Source of the DNA: JAVBTR01 sp031556065
GTDB taxonomy: Bacteria > Bacillota > Clostridia > Christensenellales > Aristaeellaceae
Direction of reading: 5' to 3'
DNA length: 64,000 nt
NCBI GenBank assembly: GCA_031556065.1
Contig: JAVBTR010000002.1
Span: forward strand, 1 to 64,000
The notes under the pieces are model-generated. The model was not told where the DNA came from, searched no databases, and saw nothing but the letters and a program-made list of their open reading frames with translations. Positions 17,452 through 25,925 of the stretch are shown here, one piece after another; the stretch's first letter is position 1, and each line of letters starts with the position of its first letter. The position numbers and the translations under genes are program-made.

Positions 17452-18600
17452 TCAATGATGGCTTGTTATCAACTTGGCAAAGCCGACTTTTACCATTGCC
17501 TGGCACCAAAGGCATTGGCTTTTGTCCCTATGGCCGGAGGCAGCCTGCCGGTGGGCGGCGGCACATGGCTTAGCTGCTAATCGATAGACACAGCCTTCAC
17601 ACTCCATAGGCAGAAGAAAATCCTCCGCCAAACGGTTGATTTTTTTCCACGCAGGATGAAACCCTTCCTCCAGGGGAAAACCCGCTATTTCCTGCAGGCG
17701 GTTGCAAGGCACAAGGGTGCCATCCCAACAAACCACAAAAGCACTTCTCCCGCCTCCACAGCGAAGGCCTTTTTGCTGCAGCTCGCTTTCACCGCCAGGT
17801 GCAGGCAGTTGTTCACAAACCACCTGTGGTCTGGCATGGCCCTTAAGTTCCCTTTCCAAGAGAAATAGCCCCATATATGCGTCCACATCCACATCGCGCT
17901 CCTGCCGCCCTGTTTCCTTCCTGGGTGTGATCAGGCCGCTGTTAATATGAAAAGGCAACCCCAACGCAGCTGCAAAGCGCACAAGCTGTTCAGCCTCCTG
18001 CCCTAATTGGCTGCTGGGGGTGAGGGTCAGCGTCAAAGGCAGCCCTGCTTGATCGGCAGCCTTCAGGTTGTTCAGCACTTGCGTGAACAACCTTTTACCT
18101 GTTATCCTTTCATACATTTCTTCATCGCTGCCATACAACGTAGCCTGAACAGAAGCCGGCGGATGCTTTATAAAGAAGGCAATCCGCTCCTTACCAAGCG
18201 CAACGGCATTTGTTAAAACCGAAACCTGCACGCCCTTTTCATGGAGGAAGAGGTAAAGCCTTTCGAATTCAGGATATATCAAGCATTCGCCGCCAGTTAA
18301 ACAGGCATACATCATACCTGCCTCCACCGCCTGGGCCATTATCTTTTCCCAAGCGTCTCCGTTAAGGGGCTGCCTCCCCTGAAGCTGCCGGCTGTTCAAG
18401 TGCACATAGCACATTTGGCAATCCAGATTGCACAAAGGGGTCAACTCAAAGGTGCCTTTCAGGGGCACGCTTTTTTCCCTGGCGCGCATATCCAGAAAAT
18501 ACCGAACTGACCAATCATCCATATGTTCACCAAGGACTTGTGCCAGCTCCGGCAAACTCTTGGCCTGCTGGATGAGTTTCATCCTGTCCTGCCCGTTCAT
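17452..18600 (-). CDS. Radical SAM/SPASM peptide-modifying enzyme
   Basis: A 382-residue protein. The SAM cluster motif CNLDCQMC (C-x3-C-x2-C) sits near residue 55 in ELTPLCNLDCQMCYVHLN, followed by the LTGGEC glycine motif. The C-terminal part has a SPASM-type set of cysteines: CGGGRSAFVVCWDGTLVPC, then CEGCVYRLAAKPC and SQCLWC, enough for auxiliary clusters. SPASM enzymes commonly install thioether or C-C links in peptides, so the 56-residue peptide encoded next downstream is the expected substrate. The ATG at 18600 overlaps the previous stop as ATGA and has GGAGG ten bases upstream, so it is preferred over an earlier in-frame start at 18624. Confidence 0.85.
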   Translation of the reverse strand: MNGQDRMKLIQQAKSLPELAQVLGEHMDDWSVRYFLDMRAREKSVPLKGTFELTPLCNLDCQMCYVHLNSRQLQGRQPLNGDAWEKIMAQAVEAGMMYACLTGGECLIYPEFERLYLFLHEKGVQVSVLTNAVALGKERIAFFIKHPPASVQATLYGSDEEMYERITGKRLFTQVLNNLKAADQAGLPLTLTLTPSSQLGQEAEQLVRFAAALGLPFHINSGLITPRKETGRQERDVDVDAYMGLFLLERELKGHARPQVVCEQLPAPGGESELQQKGLRCGGGRSAFVVCWDGTLVPCNRLQEIAGFPLEEGFHPAWKKINRLAEDFLLPMECEGCVYRLAAKPCAAAHRQAASGHRDKSQCLWCQAMVKVGFAKLITSHH

Positions 18601-19061
18601 TTGCACTGCGCCTCCGCCAACCACTTTCTAAACCCATTTACGCCACGGCGCAGCCCACGTCTCAGCGGCAACAGCGCCATCCAACCTATGCCCAGCAGAC
18701 GGCAAAACCAACTATCCAACACAAACAAACGGCCCTCCCGCTTAAGGCGCACCGCCAGACCCAAAACCCGATCTGCAGGCATCCAGCCATCAGGTTCCCA
18801 GCAGCCGTCCCCCAATGTCTGTACCTGGCTGTCCTTCATCCGGCAGACACGGTGCAGTACGAAGCTGCCATCCACCCGGGCAAAGAGCACAATATCTCCC
18901 CTTTTTAAAGGGCGCATAGCAGGCACCAGCGTTACATAATCCCTTTTTCGGCGAATCAAAGGGCGCATGCTATCCCCTTCAAGGTTAATAACAACCGACA
19001 CCAGCATACCGTTGACCGCCATTTCATGCCATTGTCTAATCGTGAGTATTCGTTCGCTCAT
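18597..19061 (-). CDS. S24/S26 signal-peptidase-like protein
   Basis: A 154-residue protein with the catalytic-Ser region VVINLEGDSMRPLIRRKRDY (G-D-S-M-x-P, nucleophile Ser near residue 32) and KRGDIVLFARVDGSFVLHR with the second conserved block. These are the two conserved boxes of S24/S26 proteases (LexA and SipW-like). There is only a weak C-terminal hydrophobic stretch (LLGIGWMALLPL), so membrane anchoring would be at that end. Placed before the radical SAM gene (ATGA overlap), it is the best candidate for removing the leader of the precursor peptide, because the exporter has no peptidase domain. Confidence 0.7.
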   Translation of the reverse strand: MSERILTIRQWHEMAVNGMLVSVVINLEGDSMRPLIRRKRDYVTLVPAMRPLKRGDIVLFARVDGSFVLHRVCRMKDSQVQTLGDGCWEPDGWMPADRVLGLAVRLKREGRLFVLDSWFCRLLGIGWMALLPLRRGLRRGVNGFRKWLAEAQCK

Positions 19062-19072
19062 GTTTCTTTCCC

Positions 19073-19771
19073 TTAGGGTTTTTCATAGTAGTTGGTATAC
19101 ATTTGGGAATTATAGTAGTATTTGCGGTTGCTTAAGCGCTTAAACTCCACATTGTTAAGCACTGCGCCCAATACCTTACACCCGGTTTTGCTTATCTGCC
19201 GGACAACCTCTGTTATTTCCCGCCTTTTTCCTTTGCAGTAGGAAACCACCAACAGTACGCCATCGCAGAACTTGGCCAGCGCAATGGCATCTACCAGGCC
19301 GCCCGCAGGAGGCGTATCCACCAGAACCACATCGAACTGATCACAAAGCCAATCCAGCAATTCCTTCATCTGCTCTGTATCCAGCAACTGGAGAGGATTA
19401 GGGGTGCCGTATCCCGCCGGAATCATCCAGGCATTTTGAATATCGGTCTGATATAGGACCTCCTTCATGGAACAATGACCGCAAAGGAATTCGGATAGTC
19501 CGGCCCGGACAGGGCTGTTAAAACGCAGGCGGTACCCTTCCTGGATACCGGAGGCCCGCAAATCTGCATCCACCAACACAACCTTTCGCCCCAGCTTTGC
19601 CAGTGTGCGCATCAGGTTCATCGAAACATAGGATTTTCCTTCCATGGCATACCGGCTGGTAATCATGATCTTTTTAATGCCTATACCCGAATAGGATAAA
19701 TTGGTACAAAGGGTGTTGAAGGCCTCCAGACCAATGGCATCGGGCTTTGAAAACCGGGTAATTTCCAGCAT
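19073..19771 (-). CDS. CpsD/CapB-type tyrosine kinase (BY-kinase)
   Basis: A 232-residue cytoplasmic kinase. The Walker A region reads TSRYAMEGKSYVSMN with the EGKS core, Walker A' is KVVLVDADLRAS, and Walker B lies in DVVLVDTPPAG. The C-terminal tail (SNRKYYYNSQMYTNYYEKP) is the autophosphorylated Tyr cluster. It works with the membrane-bound chain-length protein encoded just before it (7-base gap), and phosphorylation cycling sets polymer length and export. Separate kinase and activator proteins are the Gram-positive arrangement. Confidence 0.9.
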   Translation of the reverse strand: MLEITRFSKPDAIGLEAFNTLCTNLSYSGIGIKKIMITSRYAMEGKSYVSMNLMRTLAKLGRKVVLVDADLRASGIQEGYRLRFNSPVRAGLSEFLCGHCSMKEVLYQTDIQNAWMIPAGYGTPNPLQLLDTEQMKELLDWLCDQFDVVLVDTPPAGGLVDAIALAKFCDGVLLVVSYCKGKRREITEVVRQISKTGCKVLGAVLNNVEFKRLSNRKYYYNSQMYTNYYEKP

Positions 19772-19778
19772 TTTCAGA

Positions 19779-20627
19779 TCATCTCCTTCGCCCGGACTCT
19801 TGGCGTTTGCGCCTGTCTTTTCTTTCTTCCCGGGTTTCCTTGGTTACGGGAAGCACCGCCAAGGTAGGGATCCCCGCACAGGCCCTGATATCCTCTGGGG
19901 TTCTGGGACGGTCATCTAAGACGAAAACCAGAAACAAACCTCCTACCGCCAACACACCAAAGAGCATCGCCATATTGATGATGGTTTTTTTAGGGCTTTG
20001 GCTCATGGCCCCCTCCGGTGCCAAGGCAATGGAAAAATCGCTGGGCTCCTCGCCCTTCATGGTGTTGGTAATAAAGGTTTTCGCAGCCTCTGCATAGGCA
20101 TTAGCCATATTCGCAGCCATTTGCCCTTCATAAAAGATAACCGTCACATAGAGTACTCGAGTTTCCTCCGGGTTGGTCACATTCAGGAAGGATTGCATTT
20201 GCTCGTAGCTGTAAGTAAGGTTCAGCTTTTCCCTCACCATTTCGTGAACTTCCCAGGTTTTAAATACTTCCAGGTAATCCCTTGTGAGTACGGAACCCAG
20301 CTGCAAATCGTTCAAATTAATACTGGTGCTGGCGGGACTTACAATATAAAGCTTGGCTGTAGCCGTGTAGGTGGGAATGGAACGTTTAGAAAGTATTACC
20401 CCCATGGCAGCGCCCAGCACCACCGCCAACAAAATACACCAGAACTTTTCCAGAACATAAAACATGAAACCCACAATATCAATGGTTTTTTCCATAGCAG
20501 GTTCCTGAGCCGTCTGTTCCTTTTTTTCCGCGGCCCGAAGAAAAGCATCCGAAAGTGCGCTGAACATTAACTGCTCTGATTGGTCTTCCACAGTATACTT
20601 ATCTTGGTTTTGCCGCTTTTCCTTCAT
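19779..20627 (-). CDS. Wzz/CpsC-type polysaccharide chain-length determinant and kinase activator
   Basis: A 282-residue protein with a cytoplasmic N-terminal part of ~65 residues, then a membrane segment (FWCILLAVVLGAAMGVIL), an extracellular coiled region with the Wzz-type SPASTSINLNDLQLGSV, and a second membrane segment (IINMAMLFGVLAVGGLFLVF) followed by a basic tail. It spans the membrane and activates the tyrosine kinase encoded downstream. The longer-than-usual charged N-terminus (about 65 residues before the first helix) is atypical; most CpsC proteins have 15-30. Confidence 0.85.
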   Translation of the reverse strand: MKEKRQNQDKYTVEDQSEQLMFSALSDAFLRAAEKKEQTAQEPAMEKTIDIVGFMFYVLEKFWCILLAVVLGAAMGVILSKRSIPTYTATAKLYIVSPASTSINLNDLQLGSVLTRDYLEVFKTWEVHEMVREKLNLTYSYEQMQSFLNVTNPEETRVLYVTVIFYEGQMAANMANAYAEAAKTFITNTMKGEEPSDFSIALAPEGAMSQSPKKTIINMAMLFGVLAVGGLFLVFVLDDRPRTPEDIRACAGIPTLAVLPVTKETREERKDRRKRQESGRRR

Positions 20628-20659
20628 GCTTTTGTCCCTGCCCCGTTGTTATGACTTAT

Positions 20660-21169
20660 TTATCCGATCAACTCAAACCCCAGCCAGACGCTGACAATCC
20701 TGCCGCCCACCTCCAGCATCACCTGTCCCGCGCAGCCATGCTTATCCACCCGGCGGATATTCCCTTCCAACTCTTTAAGCGGACCCGAAACAATGCGGAC
20801 CCGATCCCCTTCCTTGTGGGCCAGGGAAAAAGACAGCAAGCCCCCTGAAGAAAAAACCCAGTGAGCGAACCTGGCATCATCCGCCCGAAGACGCCAATCC
20901 TGGTCTTGATATGTTAACACCCGTATCATGCTGTGCCGGGGAAAGGCAGCAATGGCATTCACTCTATTGGGGGCTTCAAAAAAAACATAGCCTGGAAGCG
21001 CGATATCGATTACACGCCATTTTTTGCCCTGCTGGGACTTATATTTTTCCTTTCGCACCGGAAGCAACCGAACTTCGGGACAAGAGGCAGCAATATATTC
21101 CGCTACATAGTTTTCTTTTCCGCTCATGCAGAAAATACAGCCATAGGCTTTTTCTGTTTCACCGAACAT
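20660..21169 (-). CDS. NusG-paralogue transcription antiterminator, LoaP-like
   Basis: A 169-residue protein with a NusG N-terminal domain (YGCIFCMSGKENYVAEYIA, then LPGYVFFE) and a C-terminal KOW domain (EGDRVRIVSGPLKELEGNI). It is too divergent for housekeeping NusG and heads a polysaccharide operon, as LoaP and related specialised NusG proteins do. Those bind elongating RNA polymerase and a leader RNA hairpin to let it pass terminators in long operons, so it probably promotes full-length transcription of the 20-kb cluster. Its ATG at 21169 has CGGAGGG upstream. Confidence 0.8.
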   Translation of the reverse strand: MFGETEKAYGCIFCMSGKENYVAEYIAASCPEVRLLPVRKEKYKSQQGKKWRVIDIALPGYVFFEAPNRVNAIAAFPRHSMIRVLTYQDQDWRLRADDARFAHWVFSSGGLLSFSLAHKEGDRVRIVSGPLKELEGNIRRVDKHGCAGQVMLEVGGRIVSVWLGFELIG

Positions 21170-21180
21170 AGCTTCGCCCT

Positions 21181-21207
21181 CCGATTATGTAATCGGCACA
21201 TTAATGT
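21181..21207 (-). promoter_or_regulatory. Two palindromes just upstream of the LoaP-like gene
   Basis: CCGATTA-TG-TAATCGG at 21181-21196 and ACATTAATGT at 21198-21207 are two inverted repeats. On the minus strand the first one ends in CGG, which is part of the CGGAGGG ribosome site of the gene that starts at 21169, so a hairpin here could hide it. The pair could be an operator or a leader RNA element. The function is not known. Confidence 0.45.
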
Positions 21208-21346
21208 TTTTTTGACACACCCCGCATAACCGCCACTGACCCCAATGTGCGCTCCATAAAGGTGATTTATCCCCTGACACAATACCATCATAGCACCAAA
21301 GACATGCTTCGCTATGAAACTTGCAAAATCGCAAGGCCGCAGAGTG

Positions 21347-22024
21347 TTATCGCATACGCAACATATACCCTTCTGATCTGGACGAGACAATTTCCATGTC
21401 GTCGGTAGTGGCTTTTAGCTTCTTTTTAAGCCTGGAAATCACTGTCCAAAGGGCTTTTCCGTCGCTGCACATGGGCTGACCCCAAATTTCCGCATAAAGC
21501 ATTTCGCTTGTAACAAAAGCCCCTGTATAATTGGCCAGCAAAAGCAGCACAGAAAATTCCCTGGGCGGAAGCTTTAACTCATTTGCCCCGTATACGGCTA
21601 CATTGTTCATCACATCCAGCCGCAGCCGGCCAAACTGAATAAAGCGATTCTTGCGGTGGGCTTCCCGAAGGCGGGCCTCCACCCTTGCTAAAAACACCTC
21701 CGCATCACACCGCCTGGATATGTAATCGCTTCCTCCAGCCCTGAGGCCTGTAGCCACATCGGAAGGTTCATCCAAGGCGCTAAGACAAATCACGGGAATA
21801 TCATAAGCATTGGTAATCTCCCGACATAAAGCCAGTGCATCCACGTCTGGCAAAAGAACATCCAGCAAAATCAAATCGATCTTTTCACCGGATAGATATA
21901 CCTGGCTTTCCAAAGCATTGGCAGCGTGAATAATCTCATAGCCCTTGGCGGCCAATAAGCTGGTGTAGCCGCCCAGGCTCCAGGCCTGATTCGCGATCAG
22001 CAATATTTTCGTCTTATCCGTCAT
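21347..22024 (-). CDS. OmpR-type response regulator with degenerate receiver
   Basis: A 225-residue protein with an N-terminal receiver and a winged-helix DNA-binding domain (KLPPREFSVLLLLANYTGAF). The phospho-acceptor region LILLDVLLPD is present, but the acidic pair expected after strand 1 is missing (ILLIANQ where ILLVDDD is usual), and the conserved Lys after strand 5 is replaced (DYISRRCD). Phosphorylation is therefore doubtful. The start at 22024 (ATG after GAGAGGG) is preferred over a GTG at 22039. It lies 177 bases before the LoaP-like gene and probably regulates this locus. Confidence 0.85.
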   Translation of the reverse strand: MTDKTKILLIANQAWSLGGYTSLLAAKGYEIIHAANALESQVYLSGEKIDLILLDVLLPDVDALALCREITNAYDIPVICLSALDEPSDVATGLRAGGSDYISRRCDAEVFLARVEARLREAHRKNRFIQFGRLRLDVMNNVAVYGANELKLPPREFSVLLLLANYTGAFVTSEMLYAEIWGQPMCSDGKALWTVISRLKKKLKATTDDMEIVSSRSEGYMLRMR

Positions 22025-22088
22025 GGCCGTCCCTCTCACTTATCTGTGTCGACAGAAAATACCAATCTCTTGCGTTTAGCATAGCAGA

Positions 22089-22137
22089 AAAAAGAAAAAG
22101 GTTCGTGAATCTTGCTTAATTGCAAGGTTCACGAACC
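22089..22137 (-). terminator. Intrinsic terminator after the sensor kinase/regulator pair
   Basis: On the minus strand, a 16-bp nearly perfect stem (22122-22137 with 22100-22115, loop of 6) is followed by a run of T residues (complement of 22089-22099). This separates the kinase-regulator pair from the second regulator gene. Confidence 0.85.
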
Positions 22138-22159
22138 ACGAAATAATAAAACCCACAAA

Positions 22160-22831
22160 CTATAATTGTTCCAGCATATAGCCTTTATTGCGTACTGAAC
22201 GAATTGACAGACCCGTTTCGTTGGTACGCAGCTTCTGTTTAAGCCTTGAAAGCACGCTCCACAGGGCATTCCCACTGGCCCAGTCCGCTGCTCCCCAGAC
22301 TTCCCTGTATAATCGCTCCATACTGACGATCTGATCAGCGTGGCGCACCAGCATATGCAGTACCCCAAATTCCTTCTGGGTCAAAGGAACATACTCCCGT
22401 TCCAAATAAGCAATGCCTGACAAGGTATCCAACTTAAGCGCCCCAAGGGATACAAACCTTGTCACATTCTCCGCCGCCCGAAGCCGGGCTTCGATCCTGG
22501 CGATAAGCACATCCAGATCGTAGGGCTTGGGCAGATAATCATCCCCAATGCGCAGGCCCGCGATAATTTCCTCATTTTTGCTAAGGGCGCTTAAAAAAAG
22601 AATGGGAATCTGGTAGTCACTCCTAAGCTCCTCCCAAAGGGTCAGGCCGTTTCCATCCGGCAGCAAAATATCCATGATAATCATGTTCACCCTGTTTGCC
22701 AAAAGAAGCTCCCTGGCTTTGGCGCAGTTCTCCGCGCAGAGCACCTCGTACCCCTTCATTTTAAGGGCTGTGGTATTTATCTTCATAATATGCAGGTTTT
22801 CTTCCACCAGCAAAATAACAGCGTCATTCAT
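22160..22831 (-). CDS. OmpR-type response regulator
   Basis: A 223-residue regulator with a complete receiver: acidic pocket in LLVEEN, acceptor Asp in MIIMDILLPDG, Ser in LFLSALS, and Lys in DYLPKPYD. The C-terminal winged helix includes VPLTQKEFGVLHMLVRHA and RSVRNKGYML. It directly adjoins the sensor kinase gene (22832) and should be its partner. It shares its DNA-binding type with the degenerate regulator downstream, so the two may bind related sites, possibly as heteromers. Confidence 0.9.
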   Translation of the reverse strand: MNDAVILLVEENLHIMKINTTALKMKGYEVLCAENCAKARELLLANRVNMIIMDILLPDGNGLTLWEELRSDYQIPILFLSALSKNEEIIAGLRIGDDYLPKPYDLDVLIARIEARLRAAENVTRFVSLGALKLDTLSGIAYLEREYVPLTQKEFGVLHMLVRHADQIVSMERLYREVWGAADWASGNALWSVLSRLKQKLRTNETGLSIRSVRNKGYMLEQL

Positions 22832-24826
22832 CTATTTCCTTCCCTCCTCCCGCTCCCAAATCGTAAAACGGATGGTAGTCCCACTGGCATCGGTCTGCTC
22901 TATATTGATGGTTCCACCGTGCTGCTCCACCATTTCACGGCAAATGGGCAAACCCAGGCCCTTGCTGCCATCGGTGGAAAAACCCTTTTCAAACACATGG
23001 GGCCGATCCTTTTCATCTATCCCGCTGCCGGTATCCTTCACACGAAAGCAGGCCAAGCCAGACGTTTCTCCCTGGGTAGTCACATCGAAAAGCAAAGTGC
23101 CGTTTTCCATATGCCGGTTGGCGTTCATACCTAGATTCAGCAGCACCTGCAATAACATCTCCTGGTTGGCAAAGACCGTTTCGCAGCCCCGCCGAAGGGT
23201 TTTAAGGGTATTATTCTTTCGCAAGAGCACAGGCTGCAATACAGCTCGGGCCTGGGCAAACACCTCCGCCACGTCCACCTCTTTAAAAAGAGCCTCTTCT
23301 TCCCTGTCCTCCGCCTTATTAAGCAGCCTTGTCACCAGATCAGAAAGTCTGGCGGTTTCCCGGCAGATGGTATTAAGGTTTCCCACCGTTTCCGCTCTTA
23401 CATCCTCCTGGTTTATCTGCCAGGTAGCTAATTGAGCATAGCCTGAAATAACTGTCAGCGGGGTTTTAAGCTCGTGAGCCATCTCCTGAAGAAAATCGCT
23501 TTTCAGCTCGTTCAACCGCCGGAGCAGGGCGTTGCGGTAGCGGCTATTGACCAAAGCCTGCTCCCGCTGCACTTCTTCCCTTACCTCCAACCCCATGGTA
23601 ATCAGTACAAACGCCACACAGGCAAAAGGGGTCAGTCCCTGGGAGTACGTTTGAGGAACAGACCAGCTTAACCCCATTTCCATCATGGAAATCAGGCACA
23701 ATTGCACAATGGCGCCAATCATCAGCCCATCCCGCAAACCCACATGCCGCTCTTTTAAGGCCCCCCGGATTCCGCATAATAGCATCCAACCGCCATATAC
23801 AGCGCTAATGATATGGAACCCCACGCAGACGTCTACGCTTACTTGAGTTGGCAGCAGGAACAAAAGAAGGGTCTTCCCGGCAAATAAGCCATTATATGCC
23901 CAGCTTATCCACTTGGGCACCAGATCGGGGTAAAACTCCCTCGCCATCGTCAAAGTGGAAAAAGGAATGAGCCCTACGATCAAGATCACAACCCGGTAAT
24001 GTAAAAACCAGTTGTAATCCCAAGGAAGCAGCTGAATCAGGTACAATTCTTGCTCCCGAAGCGCAAACACCACACAGCAAAAGGCCATGCTCAAGGCAAT
24101 GGGGCTTGAACGAATGGCTGCGCGAATCAGATAGTAAGCAAAAAGCGCCAGCAGACCGCAACCCACCAGGTTAGCAGGCAACCTTTGGTTTTCTACATAT
24201 TCTGCCATATTAGCAGGGGTAGAAATAACCAGTTCCTTCATCTTGCCGCCCTCACGGTGGACAAAATTGGAATACTGCATCACCAGCTCTACCTGACCGC
24301 TGCTATCAGAATAAAAGGGCAGAAGCATATGGTTGACCCTTGGAACCGCCCTTTGGGCATTGTCCGCCACAAAGCCAATTTCCATAAGTAATTGTCCATT
24401 GGCATAGACCCTGGTTCCATAGTTCAACGAAAACCCGCTAATGGAATAATATCGGTCCGGCTTAAGGTGCAGGATCATTCGATAGGTGCCGTAGTCCATG
24501 GCCGCCGCATCGGTTACTTCTTTGTATAGCTGGGGCTGCATGGGGCGGCCCAAGGCAAAATCCTCCGGCTCGTATAGCTGCTCGGGATAATACTCCCAAT
24601 CCTGGGGCAGGCGGACGATGTATTCTTTCATATCGATTTGAGCCAGATCCACTTCCCCTAGCGCCATCCATTTTCCGTCCACCACAGGGAGATGCTGCCG
24701 GTAGATCAAAAGCCAACCCAACACCAGCAGTGCAAGCATAATAAAGGCAGACACCAGGCCTAACAAGCCAGCCCGTTTACCTACCCCATTTTCTTCTCCG
24801 TTTGCTTTGTGCCAATTTCTTTCCAT
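22832..24826 (-). CDS. Sensor histidine kinase with 7TM-DISM-like sensing region
   Basis: A 664-residue kinase. A first membrane helix (about residues 20-42) is followed by an extracellular domain of ~175 residues, then roughly seven helices (about residues 220-420), which is the 7TMR-DISM layout. The H-box FLQEMAHELKTPLTVISGY is near residue 450, and N, G1 (KDTGSGID) and G2 (SKGLGLPI) boxes complete the ATPase. DISM extracellular domains are often carbohydrate-binding, so sensing of a glycan or sugar is plausible. With its regulator it probably controls this polysaccharide and peptide locus. Confidence 0.85.
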   Translation of the reverse strand: MERNWHKANGEENGVGKRAGLLGLVSAFIMLALLVLGWLLIYRQHLPVVDGKWMALGEVDLAQIDMKEYIVRLPQDWEYYPEQLYEPEDFALGRPMQPQLYKEVTDAAAMDYGTYRMILHLKPDRYYSISGFSLNYGTRVYANGQLLMEIGFVADNAQRAVPRVNHMLLPFYSDSSGQVELVMQYSNFVHREGGKMKELVISTPANMAEYVENQRLPANLVGCGLLALFAYYLIRAAIRSSPIALSMAFCCVVFALREQELYLIQLLPWDYNWFLHYRVVILIVGLIPFSTLTMAREFYPDLVPKWISWAYNGLFAGKTLLLFLLPTQVSVDVCVGFHIISAVYGGWMLLCGIRGALKERHVGLRDGLMIGAIVQLCLISMMEMGLSWSVPQTYSQGLTPFACVAFVLITMGLEVREEVQREQALVNSRYRNALLRRLNELKSDFLQEMAHELKTPLTVISGYAQLATWQINQEDVRAETVGNLNTICRETARLSDLVTRLLNKAEDREEEALFKEVDVAEVFAQARAVLQPVLLRKNNTLKTLRRGCETVFANQEMLLQVLLNLGMNANRHMENGTLLFDVTTQGETSGLACFRVKDTGSGIDEKDRPHVFEKGFSTDGSKGLGLPICREMVEQHGGTINIEQTDASGTTIRFTIWEREEGRK

Positions 24827-25034
24827 GTTCTTTCCCCGCTAAACCACAGTCTTTTAATGCCTTAACAAAAATACGGTGTCACAACACCAGATTATCTTTC
24901 GCACATTTTTATGATAAAAAAAATTTTTCATTTTGTAAAGTGGCATACCGTTTAATGTTATCAAATAAAATCTTTTTTTCAAATCGCATTACGTTTTTGG
25001 AATATTTTTTATCCCCTTTTTTACTTGAGGATGG

Positions 25035-25040
25035 TATAAT
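25035..25040 (+). promoter_or_regulatory. Extended -10 promoter before the kinase pseudogene
   Basis: TATAAT at 25035-25040 is preceded by TG at 25032-25033, an extended -10 element, 33 bases before the start codon. No good -35 was found. It would drive transcription of the broken kinase. Confidence 0.45.
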
Positions 25041-25073
25041 AGCCCCATATAAAAGAGCAAAGGAAGTGAATCC

Positions 25074-25612
25074 ATGCTCATCGCAATAGACGGAGGCGGC
25101 ACTAAAACAGAGGCCGTTCTCATACGCGACGATGGTACCGTCTGTGCGCGGCAGCTGGGCAACGCCAGCAATCCCCACTCTGTGGGAGGCGGGCAAGCTC
25201 TAGAAACGATTAAAGAGCTCATGGTGCTGTTGCTTACAAAGGCAAGGGAGAGCGACGAACCTTTAAGAGCCGTGTTTGCGGGCCTTGCGGGAGCAGACCG
25301 CGAAACGGCCCGAATACCCTTTATTAGTTTGCTTAGAGGCATGCTCAACAGCCATATTCCTGCGCGGGTAGACAGCGACGCGCTAAATTGCCTCAGCTCC
25401 GGCATTGGCACTGGAGACGGTATCGTTGTGATCGCCGGCACAGGCTCCGCCGCTTTCGCCAGGCGAAAGGGTGCTATGCACCAGGTCGGTGGCTGGGGGC
25501 ATCTGCTGGGCGATGAAGGCAGCGGCTATGCATAGGCCAACAGGCACTCAACGCGGTGCTGCGGGCCTATGATGGACGGGGGCCCAAAACGGAACCAATG
25601 TCATTAAGTTAG
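25074..25612 (+). pseudogene. Truncated, frameshifted BadF/BcrA-type N-acetylglucosamine kinase
   Basis: The first 153 codons read as an ASKHA-fold sugar kinase: MLIAIDGGGTKTEAVLIRDD (phosphate 1 loop), FAGLAGADR, and VVIAGTGSAAFARR, ending LGDEGSGYA at an in-frame TAG (25533-25535). Skipping one base at about 25532 restores IGQQALNAVLRAYDGRGPKT, the family's normal continuation, up to about 25600. After that, homology stops. Intact relatives have around 300 residues, so roughly half is missing. The gene is inactivated both by a one-base deletion and by loss of its 3' half, apparently where the insertion-sequence fragment now begins. Confidence 0.85.
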
Positions 25613-25635
25613 GAGAAAACGAAAAAACAGCAAGG

Positions 25636-25674
25636 GAGCAAGGGGCGATAGGAATATCGGCCCTTGCTCTTTTT
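25636..25674 (+). terminator. Strong intrinsic terminator behind the kinase remnant
   Basis: Bases 25636-25650 pair with 25655-25669, with one G-G mismatch and a GGAA loop, followed by TTTTT at 25670-25674. It stops read-through from the kinase promoter into the transposase remnant and the deacetylase gene, so the deacetylase needs another promoter. Confidence 0.85.
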
Positions 25675-25748
25675 GACGAAAAAAGCACTTGACAAACGAG
25701 AAAAAATTTGCGGCGAAGCCTCTGGAATGAAAAAAAGGAGGCTTTGCA

Positions 25749-25925
25749 ATGAATTACTCAATGCTAGTGAAAAACAAGTTAATGGAGAAAATTCGAGACA
25801 TGCAATCCGATTCACGGCACTACGTTAACGATCCCCAACGAGATTTTACCAGGAACAGGAAACTTTCTTTCAGTCAAATAATGGAGATTATTATATCCAT
25901 GGAAGGAATGAGCGTAGAAAGATGA
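25749..25925 (+). pseudogene. 5' fragment of an IS4-family transposase
   Basis: Translation from 25749 gives 58 residues starting MNYSMLVKNKLMEKIRDMQS and containing RDFTRNRKLSFSQIMEIII, a signature of the N-terminus of IS4-type transposases (full length about 400). The frame ends within GMSVER and a TGA that overlaps the next gene's start as ATGA. An AAAGGAGG ribosome site precedes it. Only the 5' end remains. Together with the broken kinase it marks an old insertion and deletion. Confidence 0.8.

Noticed and set aside
24875..24888. GGTGT-CACA-ACACC palindrome before the sensor kinase
   Set aside because: It has short arms and does not match an operator I can name; it may be chance.
25690..25725. 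TTGACA-like box before the transposase fragment
   Set aside because: No TATAAT-like box follows at a proper distance, so a promoter there is not supported.
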